DNA from: Bombardia bombarda
Lineage: Eukaryota > Ascomycota > Sordariomycetes > Sordariales > Lasiosphaeriaceae
Assembly: GCA_030512295.1 (NCBI GenBank)
Contig: JAULSR010000002.1
Coordinates: forward strand, 5,456,001 to 5,520,000
Reading direction: 5' to 3'
DNA length: 64,000 bases
Shown here one piece after another: positions 1 to 12,054 of the stretch. The stretch's first letter is position 1; each line of letters starts with the position of its first letter. The position numbers and the translations under genes are program-made. The notes beneath the pieces are model-generated. The model did not search any database. It was not told where the DNA came from and was given only the letters and a program-made list of their open reading frames with translations.

Positions 1-553
1 CCAAGGTATCTAGACATTAAGATACTCAGATAGAACGTACATGTGTGAATCCCATTCACTCTTCACAAGTAACAGGTTTTCGTTTTGTATAACAATTATG
101 TATAAAATGTATACTATATCCAAAGGACCCTTGTTTTTTTTATTATACTTTTACAGTGACCAGTAGCCAGTTGAACGAAAAGATGATCTCTTTCCTGCAC
201 CTTTCCCCCAAAACCAAGAGAAACAAAGGAAAGAAATGGTGCCCCTGCTGAAGGGAACGATTACAAACACTGGCATGTTTGGAATATTGTAGAAGGAAAT
301 ATACACAACAATGTGTAGGGTAGGTATGATGAACAGGTTCAATGATGGTCGTATTCATAGAAATCATAAAAAAGAACATGACTGACAGGCGCATGGCATG
401 AATACATGTACTGGGAGTATGTAGCAGGTAGGTAGGTAGTAAGCCAAGTAGCAGGTCGTTAATTATCGTGGTCCACACACATACACACATATACACACAC
501 ATAAACACATAATGAGCGACAGAGAGACACAGACACCGAGAGTAAAAGAAAAC
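1..553. other. 3' flank of the RBR ligase gene
   Basis: No coding region is supported here. The stretch lies directly downstream of the minus-strand RBR ligase stop codon, so its right part probably holds that gene's 3' UTR. It contains a GGTA-type tetranucleotide run near 427-440 and a CA/TA-rich microsatellite near 474-510. Short open frames on the minus strand have low-complexity translations and no recognisable domain. Confidence 0.6.
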
Positions 554-3500
554 CTATGCCGCCATCGACTGAGCGTAGTTCCCCTCGGGGGCACCAGGCT
601 CGACATAGTTTCTCCACTCAAACACGCGATTCATGCCCCTCCCGGGCCCTGCAAGCCCAGCGAGAACCGATGGCTTCAGTGGGTCGTGTTTGTTGTGCTC
701 GCGTGTGGCCTGGGGCGGACGCCTCTTGACGGTCGGGGCACGTGGGGATCCTGCCCCAGCCCCAGCCCCAGCAGCGGCACCGCCGCCGCCACCAGATGCT
801 TTCTGCAGGCCTGCAGAGGCGATCTGCTCAAAGGACCTTGTGCTTCTATTGTTGGCAAAGAACTGTTCCTCCATCATGTGCATCCTGGGCATGGGAGCGG
901 CAGATGGCGGCGCCGGAGCCATTGGCATTCCACCTGAACCCCCGCCGGGATGACCAACGCCCGGATGCGGGTACGTGTGACCGTGCGGGTGGGAATGCGG
1001 CGGCATCATGACGGGGCTCATGGGTCCCATTGGGCTCATGACGCCTCCCATGGACATAGGCATGGACATTGGAGGCATGAGTGGCCCAGGTCTGCCCCCA
1101 GAGTTGAAGCGGCCGGCAAGCCGCCTGTCGAGCGATGAGTTCCGTTTGGCACGAGATTTCTCGCCTGACGGGACTCGTCGGAGGTTGGGTTCGGGTGACG
1201 GGTGCCGGGATGGATGCCTTCTTTCAGGAGACGGACCGCGCCACCGCTCCGGAGAGTGATGTAATACTCCCCTAGTCCAACTTGCCCCGGGAACTCCATA
1301 GTCCATTCCGGAGCTTGGCATTTCAAAGGTAGAGTGCGGTGGGGGCGGCGCCGCTGGAGGGTGTATCTGGGGTGGTGATGGCACAATAACGGTTGCCGGT
1401 CGGCGACGGTACCCTTCGTCCATAAACTTGCGCCCACGATGATTTCCCAAATCCATAGTATCGCCCATATCTCTGCCATAGCCTTCATCCTCATCACGCA
1501 TACCCTCAAAGTCACCATATGAGTGCATCCTATGGGCCATGTGTTGCTCCTGTAGGCGGCGCAACAGCATGTCTTCTGATTCATAGCTCGCCGGCCGAGG
1601 GCGCATGTTGGGCGCCGGGGGAGCAGCCCCAACCTCAGACCGAAACGCCCGAGGTGACGGTGCCGAAGGGGGCGATGGCGGCGACGGCGGCACAGAACCA
1701 AAGCGTGTCCCACCGCCACCAGTAAAAGGATTGGACCGCGGGTTCATAGGAACTTGTGGCATACGTTCCAACGGATCGCTTTCGATGCCGTCAAAATTGA
1801 ACCACGGACATTCACATGTCTTCCACTTGGAACCACATATCATACAGAACTCAGCAGTGCAACGACTAGTTTTGGTGAAGAGTTAGCGATGCTGCATGGA
1901 ATCATGAAAAAAAATGAAAAAGAGAAGGTGCCTCACCATGTCATGTGATTACAGCCTTCTTTGAGCTCGACCATGGCTTTGCAACGGTAACACCGCTGCC
2001 AGCCTTCACGCTTGGCCTGCTCGAGGAACTGATTGGTCTCTTCGTCCCTCGGGCACTCTCTCGAGCGGTGCCACTTGCCATTGCAGGCACAGCATACTTT
2101 GGTCTTGCAATGGCTGCATCTTCCACACTTGCGGCCATCTTCAGCGCGGTAGATATCCTCGGGTTTGATCCACTGGCCACAGCGGCGTGACGGGCAGTAT
2201 ACGCGGTTCCTGGTCGAGAACTCGGCGAATTTCTTGTTCCACATCTTCTTGAAGGCATTATCGAAAAGCCTCTCCACATGCTTCAGCGGGATATGGTCGG
2301 CGGTGCAGCATTTCGGCGGCATGTTCTGCGGGTCAGAGACGGAAAGTTTGAAATTTCTCTTCAGGCACGAGTGGCACATGCGGTGGCCGCATTTGAGTCT
2401 GGCAGTCCGGTGGATTGGCCTCTCCTCGTCCAGGCAGACAACACACGAAACGCTACAATCAAGGTCAGGACGGCGGGGTGATACACGAGGGTCGACAGCG
2501 ACTGACAATTTAGCAGGCTTCTCTGGGGGCGGCTGCGGCTGGAGGGAGGGCCCAAAGAAGTTGCCGAGAAAGGTAGAGCGCTTCGAGGAACCCAGGCTAT
2601 GCGTGGAGGCCAGATGAGACGGTCCTGTGGGATGTGATCGGTGCGACCTATGCGATTTATGCGACTTCTTGACGGACGAAGGCCTCGAGGCGAAAACCTC
2701 CGACTCATGATAATTCGGCGAAGGTCTAACTGCTGCATTAGCGCATCATTGAGCATTGAACACTGCGCGGTAAGCAGCCGACTGTTGCCACCGCGTACCT
2801 TTTGGATCTCGAACGAGATCTGCCGTCGTCAGCACTCGCCTCGTGATAATCAGTGTGAGGCCGCCGGTAATGGTCATGCTTCTCTGATGCATGATGAGAA
2901 GGCGACTGTCGTTCCCTATATGAAGGGGCATATACTGAGGCTCTGTCGGCTATGTCGTCTTTTTCATACAGCACCTCCTGACCCCTATTCAGACGTTCAT
3001 GCATTGCCGATCTATGAGCTACGGAGGCGGCATCGATTTCCTTCTCGTGGGGCCGCATAGCCCGATCGTCGTCATCAGACGAGACGGTCACATCCGTCTC
3101 GGTATCCGATTCTTCAGACACGGATGTTCTTGGCGACCGCCTGGATACGGGTGTCGACCGGTAGGGATGTGCCGAGGGAGGGCTAATGTCCCGCCGCGAT
3201 TGCCGGCTCTGAGATCTTGAGGGAAAGGGGTGGGCCGAGCGGGGGCTGATATCGCGGCGTGACTGCCTGCTCTGAGATCTGGAGGCGGGTTGGTGAGCGG
3301 AGCGGGGGCTGGCGTCGCGACGTGACATGCGACTTTGCGGCCTCGACGCAAAGGGGTGGGCCGACTGGGGGCTACTATCCCGTCTCGAATGTCGGCTCTG
3401 AGACCGTGAGGCAAAGGGGTGAGCAGATAGCGGGCTGAGGGCGCGTCGTGATTCAACATGTCGGCTTTGGGACCGAGATCTGAAGGGGTGCGCGGACTGG

Positions 3501-3988
3501 CTCCGGGATCGCATGCCATTGCGGGCTACCATTACAACTTCTTCCTCGTCCACATCCTCGTCCTCTTCCTCGTCTTCATCTTCGTCCTCTTCCTCGTAGA
3601 CCATAATGGGGCGGCGGTGTTGGTGTGACATGGTTGCGGAGCGTGCCAGCATGGGCATGGGAGCGGTGGGCATACGCATGCTCGCAGAGCGTGGGCGATG
3701 GGGCCGCGAGGGCGTCGGGGTGGGCGGGGTGGACGGTGTGCGGGCAGTGGTGGTGGTTGTCGTCGGTGTAGTGCTCGGGGTCGGGCGATGCTGGGGCAAC
3801 GAGGCATCACCGATGTCGAAAGTCTCTATATCTACATGCCGTCCCCGACGGGGCGGCGAGTGAGAGCGCTGATGGCTGCTTTGTGGCCAATCATTTTCCA
3901 CATAGGGCATCGATTTGGCGTCGTGCCTTCTGTGCCCTCGTCGTCTGGCGGTGCGGTGGCCGCCCTGGGAGTAATCGCGGGTTGCCAT
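554..3988 (-). CDS. RBR (RING-IBR-RING) E3 ubiquitin ligase with SR-like repeats
   Basis: Three exons: 3988-2799, 2725-1937 and 1865-554, about 1,096 aa. RBR ligases take ubiquitin from an E2 onto a RING2 cysteine and then pass it to substrate. RING1 starts at CVVC, followed by an IBR segment (CPSRRCGQWI and CSHC) and a RING2 containing EGCNHM. The cysteine of that motif matches the catalytic one in HHARI and parkin. Splicing at 1936/1866 joins HMT to CRC and completes RING2. The N-terminal third is basic and SR-like, with an acidic run and about six 21-residue repeats. The C-terminal third is Pro/Met/Gly-rich. The chosen start is the first in-frame ATG (MATRDY). The same frame stays open upstream without an ATG to about 4049, after a pyrimidine-rich AG, so a 5' exon may be missing. 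The substrate is unknown. The catalytic call is firm; the N-terminus is less certain. Confidence 0.85.
3140..3505 (-). repeat. 63-bp tandem coding repeat (SAHPF-SRSQSR units)
   Basis: Inside the RBR ligase, about six imperfect 63-bp units encode a 21-residue module. The module begins SAHPF, continues with SRSQSR and SRRD, and ends in SP followed by Q, R or P. The repeat is visible in the DNA as recurring AAAGGGGTG and GCGGGGGCT blocks. Outer units are more diverged. The Arg/Ser/Pro content resembles SR-type disordered segments, and each SP step is a potential proline-directed phosphosite (inference). Confidence 0.8.
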
Positions 3989-5361
3989 TCGTCGGATCCG
4001 TCGGTCAGCCTCAAGACGCAAGTACTCGAGGAAAGAAAATGACCCCGTCTACCACGCTGCCGCTCTGCTGCCAGTGTCCCAGTCTACCAGTGTCCCAGTC
4101 TGCCGACCACCGTGGTGTGGGCAACGGCGGCAATTCGACCTTGAGGCGACAGGAGCGGAGCGAGTGGGCGTGGCGGGCGAGAGGGCGCAGCCGACAGTCG
4201 CTTGGTCGCTTCTGCTTCTTGTGCAGATTGCAGCAGAAAAAAAGGAGTGATGACTGTGACTGGGGGGGGTTGAGCGATGGCGATGGCCAGATGGACAGGC
4301 GTGGTTGAGCGTGGTTGGCCCGACGGCCACTGGCTCTGCAAGTCGGTCGGCCGTGATTGGGCTCTGGCGGCCGCTGGTGGGTGCCGATATCATGCACCTC
4401 AGTTGACTAGGCCTGCTTGGATCGCCTTGGGGCCACGAGCAACCGGAAAATTGATGGGGTCGGGCGCGCCTGATAAATACTGACTGGTGCCCAAGCGAAT
4501 AATGACGGATGACAGACGATGAATTGGGTGGAAGGCGTGGCCCAAGGCTCCTCGTCGCTCGCGGATTGGTGGCTGGTAGACTGCGAGGGAAGGAACGAAG
4601 GTTGCGATGCCATGGAACGAACATGGGTGAATGGAAAGATGGAAATGGAAGGTTGGGATGAGGGGATGACGGCCTGAGCCTGAGCTCAGCTCACAGCCAG
4701 CAGCCATCAGACGGCAGCCACGACCAGCGGGCACCCGAGACTTCCAAGTCTTCAATCGCCAGCTTCGTCTCAAATCGTCTTCTTTCTCCCTTGTTGGTGC
4801 AACTATGCGTTTAAATTTCTGTACGCCACCAATTCGCACCCAGCGATTCCGCTTTGATTAGCCACAAGCGCAGAAGGCGGTGCGCACAATCTTCTCTCAT
4901 CAAATTTAGTACGATGCTGTACCGCACACCTCCTCCCATCACGCGGGTCTCCAATTCGTCTTTGATTGCTCAATGGAAGCAGCAGCACGTCGCAGGGCAG
5001 CTGACGGCGAATCAATTGCAATATTGCCATATCCATCTCTCGCTGACAGCACCAATTCGCAAGCCGAGAAGGGGATACCAGATGATGCAATGGATGCCAT
5101 GCTATTTCAGATTCGTGAGACGAAGGGCCTCGTCTCACCTTCTGAGTAAAATGGATGTATCATTGTCACGGCCAAGAGCGAGAACTGAGAACTCCGTGGA
5201 TCTTGCCGAGACGTCGGATCCGTGATGCAACCATCAAAAGTTCCGCGCGGGATCGGTGATCGGCCATGATGCTCGGCACACAAATCCGACAAAGCAATCT
5301 CGGCTCGGCCCCGCGTTAGAGCGCGGCACAGCGGCAGGAACCGGCGCCTCCAGTGGGGCAA

Positions 5362-5375
5362 CCCCCCCCCCCCCC
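5362..5375. repeat. Poly-C run (C14)
   Basis: An uninterrupted run of 14 C on the plus strand, followed by a CT-rich stretch, in non-coding DNA. It is read directly from the sequence. Length errors are likely in assemblies of such runs. Confidence 0.9.
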
Positions 5376-7295
5376 TCTCTTCTCCCCCGGCTTAGCTTAG
5401 CTGCTTCAGCGCTTAGCTTGTTCCGCCCCTCCCGTCCGTTCTCGCTCGATCCCTTCCTTTGTTTCCCCATAAAATCACCTTGAGCCAGCTGACTGGCTAG
5501 CTGATTGTAACTGGCAGACACCATGACTATGGACGAGGCATGATAAGCTGGATGCACCGACTGCTGCAAACCAAACCGGCCAAGATGAAGATGCAAGCAG
5601 CCGCACCCGGCCGTACCACCGAGCGAATTCTACCACTGGCAGCCCGTGCCTAGCCCGTAGTAGCCCGGGTTGTGCATGCATTATCGGATCGGCAGTGTTA
5701 CCCAGCACCAAAAGCAGCCGGGCCTCGCGAGAAGCATGACTCGCATAGAGTGTCCTGCACTGGCTTACTAGCAAGCACACTATGTAAGTATGCATTGGGT
5801 TGCGGGCTGCGGGAGAAGACGCCGTCTCATGCCTCACGTCAACAAGGCCCGCTGCTCCTGACTGGCTACCTGTCTAGGTTACCCGTCCATAATCGGCCAT
5901 GTCGGGACATGCGACGCTGCGAAAACGGCACCCTACCGCCTATCAACGGCCCATCGCTGCCATGCCAGTCAGTCACTTGACTGCAACCTCCCCCCCGGGA
6001 CGCCTACCAACGCTTGCTGCGTCCATATCGTGGAACTGCACGCACGCGAGGGTGACTCGACTCGGTTACCTACTACTTCCAGCAAGGCTACGCAGCTCGC
6101 GCAGCTCATGCAACACGGCATGTCTCCCTCTACTAGAATAGTAGTAGGTAGCTGAACGAGGCGGTTGGTTACCGCAGCCCGCCCGAACGAAATTGAGCTA
6201 TGACGAACACGCAGTTTCAGGATTATTGGCAAGTTGACGCTCTCGGTCACAGCATATGTGCCTCCTACGCCCGGTATCTTAGCAATATAATGGAATGAGA
6301 GCGCCAAAGTTCCATGAACACAACATGAATCGGGCGTGCTGGGATATCAACTGGCCGATTCTTGCTTTTCTTTGCAGAAAACAAGTCCCTTGCGTGAACC
6401 GCCTGCCCTCTCTCTTCGTTACCTCCTTCCTCCCTTTTCCCCTTTCTCATTCACCATCTCGATACTTACATACTGGATGGCAAGCCCCACGAACAAATGG
6501 AACATACCAAGCCTGTCGGCCAGCCGGCCTGCTTGACACTCCCTCCCTCGATACACACCTACAAGTCAAGTTGTCTGCCATGTATATGGAGGTCTGCGGG
6601 GATGTCGGGTCGGCTCGGATCTCGGCAGAGGAACAAGCGAAAGGAGGGAGACGGGATTCCGGGGAAGAAGGGACGACATGGAACGGTAGTCCAGCTGCAA
6701 TAGGCAAGCGCTTGCTGCACGCAACGCACAAACGAACAAACGGCGAACTATAACACTCACCTCACAGCTATAATAGCATGGCATGCAGCTGGCTGCTACC
6801 TACCTACCGAGCCCACTTACATCCCTTACCCTGGGTGTACACATAATCTTTCTTGTAGCGAGCCCAAATGGAAGATCCCGACATGCAAGGCAAAAGACAA
6901 ACGAGAGTTTGCAAAAATTCCATGCATACAGGAACCTACTAAACGAGGACTCGAATATCTTGGATCCTTTTTGCCTTCCATCCCGTTGAATGTAATAAAG
7001 CAGCCAAGTATCCAGATACCGTAACTCTTCGACTGAGTGATGGACCTAGAAGCAACCCCGCAGCTGTCACTTCAACTTTAATAGGTACCCCTCTCGCCTA
7101 GGTAGCTTCCATCCTTCCTTTCATAGGGGGTCCAGGGTCCATGACCTCTATGTTCCAATTCTAATAAAAGCAAGTGGAACGACGTTGCCGCCCGCCCATC
7201 GATTTGCCCTGTTTCGTGTTTCAAGGGGAGATGAGCGAGATCGATCACATTTACTACACTAAAAGAGATGTAAGTCATTACTACCTAACCCACAA

Positions 7296-7311
7296 CCCCC
7301 CCCCCCCCCCC
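7296..7311. repeat. Poly-C run (C16)
   Basis: An uninterrupted run of 16 C on the plus strand in the same non-coding interval as the C14 run. No coding context. Confidence 0.9.
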
Positions 7312-9802
7312 AAACTCATCCCCTACCTACTGTATAAATGCGACCATCCTGATTTTTGTCCTTTGTCATCGCCGTTGTCACTTCACGGTTTGGTGACATC
7401 CCGGATGTCATTCTCCCGAATATCAGGCTCCAGAAAGGTAGGTAAGGCAAGCATGGCATGACAGGCAAGGCAACGGTAGCTCCAAACCCTCAGACGGTAG
7501 TTGTGGATATGGCAAGTGACATGGCGCCAGCTTGTCGGCCGAGATCCTGCCTTATAGAGCTTGTAACATAAGCTCTCCATTGAAGGCGAGGGAGAAAGAA
7601 AACTTTTCAGTCGATTTGATGATGGGTCTGGTCCGGCATACGCTAGCCAGACTGTGCGCCGTATGCCTGCCTGTCTACAGAGTGGCAAGTAAGGGAACGA
7701 AGGAACAACGTACTGGCTGTGAATATGTTGAGATTGCCTAAGTTGCCAAGACCATACATCTCCAGGTGGACGGGAGTTGCTACGACTCGTGGCCGACCTG
7801 CTCGAAGCACCTGGGTACGCAAACTTCGAGCATTCTACCTCTAGTCTACCTGTCTAGGTCCCCTGTTAATGTAAGTAACGAGAAACTACTAGCTCGTTCT
7901 ATTAGGGACATCAACAACGAGCGGACAAGGCCATGATATGAATATGTGTAGATGTGTGTATATATTCGGTCCCATTCCAGCTACCCACATAGCTAAGGTA
8001 ATGTACTAGGCCTGCACTACACTTCACTATACTGCCCTGGTCCCTAATGATCATATCCCGAGTTCTATCCCTTTCCCCTTGCCCCCCAACCAGAAAAGTC
8101 ATGAATGGGAATGTTGCTCGCTGGCAGTAAAAGGTAGAGAGAACAGGAAAGAAGTAAGTTAAAATAACAAATGGTAAATGGTAGAAGAAGTAGAAGTAAA
8201 AGAAGAAGACGAAGAAGTCAACAAGAAGAGAATAAGCGACGCCACTCCCGTCTCCAACTGACATCTCAAGATAAGATGACAAGAACAAAACAAGGAAGAT
8301 GATGAAAAAAGGCACCAAACTGATATCATAATACACTTCCGCCAGGAAAGTAACAACCCATAACATGTTCACCCCATTGATTGATTGCCCTTGATCCCCC
8401 CGCCCCGCCGCTCTTCAAAATCCGCCACCACGGCGTTTTCAAGGCCGAAAACGCAACAATCCATACTGCCCATCCTTTCGCTTGCTCCAAGTACAAGCCA
8501 CATAAACAATAACAAGTGGCGACGACCGACAGTCCATCACCGATTTATCCAAGACCACAATGACGACGACATACTGTGTAAACGAAGTAGCAACGACAGG
8601 GTAGAGATGTGATAATCGGGCACTGTATGTAGGTATGTAAATAGGTGTATATGTAGAAGTATGTGTTGTGTGGTTGTAGAATATGTACTGTGGTATGTAC
8701 CTCGAAAAAACAGGGTATAACAAAAAATATCGTCCTATAGCACACACTCTCTCTCGTCCTCTTTCCCCCCGACTCCCTTTTCCCCATCATTCATCTCATA
8801 AGAGAGCAAGAAAAGAATCACACATATACATACCCCGGCCTGACCGGGGTGTAATCCCAAAAACACCCCCCAAAAAAAAGTGACAGGAGGAATCGGGCGG
8901 GTTTTCCACAAGGGGGATGGATCGAAAAGAGGCGATTTGAGATTTGTGGGGGTTGGGGCGGGTAGACGGCCCGTTCAAACCGTTCCCCATGGTCACCCAC
9001 CCCTCCACCCCAACTGAAGGGTGCAATTTGACTTGCTTCCCTCCCCCAGAGAAGAGAGGGCGTGGTTACCCCAGACCACTCCGGGTATCACAGCCTGTTG
9101 TGGGGGAGGAGTGAATGACCGTTTGTTTTAGCGCCTCTTGGTGCCATTTTGGGTCCCGATGCTGCGGGGACGGGGGACTTTCCGATTTTAATTGTTGGCT
9201 TTCCATTGCTTTTGGCGGTCCTGCAGTTTGTGGTTTGTGCACTTGTCGTTCGTCGTAACCAGCACATTGCTGTCCTATACCATGGTTGCATGGAAAGAAA
9301 CCTTGTCTCGCGCACGGGGCTGAAACGATCATAGAGTGCTTGCTGCCGGCATTCGGATCGTCCGACTCACGATGCCGCAAGCCTCGGGCACACTCTCGGT
9401 CCCCTGCATGTCCGTTTAATCTGGTTCATGTCTGCCCGCCAGCAAGGTTTGCTGACTTTTTCTATCGGGACTGAGAGAAGGTTCCGTCTCTGGCTGACGG
9501 CAGGGCTTGGCTTGGCTTAACCCGGCTTCGAGGCTACCACCGGCTGGACGTGTTCCGGGGTAGTAGGTACTGTACTTGCTTTCTGCATCTGCAGCCAACA
9601 CCAAGTTGTCCCGCACTTGCAACCTAGTGCCCAATATATGTTCTAGGCGGGGGTTTCTCTGAGCTAAGTAGCGAGAGAATTGACAGTCGTTCCCACAGGA
9701 CCGGAAGGTTGGATTTGGTGTGGGTGAGGCGGCGGGAGAGAGAGATGAGAGAGGTCAGTTATGCTACTATCGGACTTCTGCGAGTCCAGACGGTGAGGGG
9801 GT

Positions 9803-12054
9803 TCACTGCAGTGCCCGACCGCTCAGGAATGCCCGGCGTCTGACCTCAGCCTCCTTGATGATTTCGGCGGATAGGCTCAGACTGGGTGAGAGGACCGAAT
9901 AACGCTCGACCTCCATGACGACGTCGTTAATTATCTGGTCGATGGTGTCGCGATGCGGCACCAAGCTTAATAAGATGCTGGATAATGAGGGCGACATTGT
10001 GGCGCCCATGACGAGCAGTGTCTGAGAGACGATGGATAGAGCGCCTTGCCACAGATAGGGCATATGTCCGGCGTGACTGCGGTCAATTCGTTAGATTGGG
10101 GGCAAGTAAGAAAATAGGATGCAGCCAATAAAAAGAGCGAATTAACTTACTGTGCTTTGATATGCTCCAATTGCCGAATTGAGGCTTCTAGGCATTTGTG
10201 GCAGCTCTCCCGTACCGCGGGGTCCATTACCGCCTGCTCATTGTCTAGAACCGCGAGAATATACGGCCGGTAGATGATGGTTCGGCAGGCGAAGAATCGC
10301 AAACGCAGAACCGTCTGTACAGGATCCGGAAGCATGGCGCGAGTGAAGGGAAACTGTAATGGCATAGGCAGGCTTTCGTACCACTGTGTTAACTGGAAAT
10401 CCAGCTCGGCAACTACCGGTTCGAGACTGGTTGTCGATGCCATCGAATCCTTGGAGTATATGAGCTGGCTGACGCGATTCAGGAGCCGCCGCAGCGCGAT
10501 TTCGGCCAAGAAATACCACAGATCGTCGCGCCCGACTGCTTCCTGCTCGTCGCCCTCAAAGCCGCCTGGCAATCCCACGTTTTCCTCGAAAGCGACGACA
10601 CCTGAGTGCGGTAGGTCAAGCTCGGCAAGCAAGTCGCTCTCAAACAAGAGCGCATTCCAGTAGATCCTCTCACTTAACTCTCTCTGGTCGGCGGGGACCC
10701 TATTTGGCGTCATCAGGAGTAACTGCAGTTTTGTGCTGGTCGTACAGAGTAGGTTCCAGGCTTCCAGTGGTCGGACAAGATAGAACAAATAAGCAGCGGC
10801 GAGCAGATGGCATTGCGCTGCGAGTACACTGTTCGATGTCATCATTCCCGGAAGTAATGCCCAGGCGGCGGTAAAATATTGGAGACCCGGCGGATCCTCA
10901 TGTGGCACAATCCTCGAAATGCTGCCCCTTAGACTTGCCTGGCCCAAGGATAGAACCAGAAGAACAATGCAGCTTTCTGGTCCCTCTCTGAAACCATTGG
11001 AAAGTGCAATCCGGTAGTGACTCCGCCAAGTGTAAGGATTTACACAAGCGTACCAGATATTAACCCGCTCAAAATAGGCTTCAATGTATGCATTCGTGTT
11101 GGACAGATCGACGCAGGGGGTCTTCGTGAGCGAGTGCAACGGCTCGCGGGCCATTTCGAGTTGCAGCAGAATCTGGGGGTCGTAAGGCCGTGACACCAAA
11201 TCTCGGATCAAGGGCCACTGTAGCAGATGCAGAGCCGCATTCGTATGTATCTTGGGCATTGTTGAAATGTTGTTTGCCCCTGTGGACCAAGTTCCCAGCC
11301 CACCGCTTGGTATAATGGAAGTAAATCCGGGTGCATTTTGCATCAACAGGTTGTCGCCGCTCAGACCTGTGCCGTTGCTCATGTTTGGAGAATCGTGCGA
11401 TAACGCCAAGCCGTTCGAGTGGCCACCCACCATATTCATCTGAAGCAGACTTTCGATCCGGTTAAGTCGCTCCAGAATAAGCTTATCCCCGGCGTCGAGC
11501 TTGATGCCAGGCTCTCGGTAGATGCACTCTGCGCCCAACTCGGTACAAAGCTTGCACTTGGGCTTGGTGCCATCGCATCGTGACTTCCGGGAACGGCAGA
11601 CTTCGCACTAAAAACAAGTCAGCTCCCCGGGTTCCAGACGCAGTCCCATCTCACGACATACAGCGATAGTTGCTCTCCTCCTGGGATAGTCGACGCCGGC
11701 ATCTGTGTTTCTTCTCTTGAGCGGGTTGATGCTGCCCTCGTCGCTATGGGCGTTCTGGAGTCCGTTAGAAACGTCATCTAGTCGGTTTTCGGACGACTGC
11801 GAGAGATTCCGAGCCTTTTGGGCTGAACCCAGGATGCCCTCCCGACTGAAGCTCGGGGTCCGAGCCGACTTGAGGGCGGTGGGCGACTTCAGCGAGTTCC
11901 CTCCATTGAAGGAGGCAACAAGCTGGGGCGAGGGAATCTCGATTGAGAAGTCTCGGGTCGGCAAAGGGAATTGCCTTACTGCATTGGCGTTGGCCGTGGC
12001 CGTCATAGTGCCCGTCATTGAGTGGGGAGAGTCGCCGTTCGAGGACGGCGACAT
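9803..12054 (-). CDS. Zn2Cys6 fungal transcription factor
   Basis: Three exons: 12054-11662, 11607-10151 and 10076-9803, 707 aa. A canonical Zn2Cys6 binuclear cluster with spacing C-x2-C-x6-C-x6-C-x2-C-x6-C sits at residues 132-159. It begins with CEVCRSRKSRCDG directly after the first intron and follows a basic PRRRAT stretch. A linker with leucine-rich heptads (LERLNRIESLLQ) that could dimerise follows. The rest, from about residue 230 to the end, resembles the helical fungal-specific transcription factor region, with segments such as YFERVNIWYACVNP. It is expected to be a nuclear DNA-binding regulator; its targets are not evident. The start is the first in-frame ATG (MSPSSNG). The frame is open for a further 54 codons upstream without an ATG, so an upstream exon or non-AUG start is possible. 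The gene is flanked by two long non-coding domains, which suggests complex regulation. Confidence 0.88.

Larger units (their letters stand above)
3989..9802. other. Gene-free interval upstream of the RBR ligase
   Basis: About 5.8 kb with no ORF that looks coding and no exon chain I could build. It lies between the 5' end of the RBR gene and the 3' end of the Zn2Cys6 gene, so it should hold the RBR promoter and leader and the 3' UTR of the regulator. It contains a tandem CCAGTGTCCCAGTCT duplication near 4070-4100, two poly-C runs (5362-5375 and 7296-7311) and several TACC/GGTA clusters such as 6796-6809. No transposon or RNA gene was recognised. Confidence 0.55.

Noticed and set aside
7911..8372. 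Minus-strand frame with a membrane-like Phe/Leu-rich translation
   Set aside because: The hydrophobic string comes from an AAG/AGA-rich low-complexity stretch on the plus strand, not from a real membrane protein.
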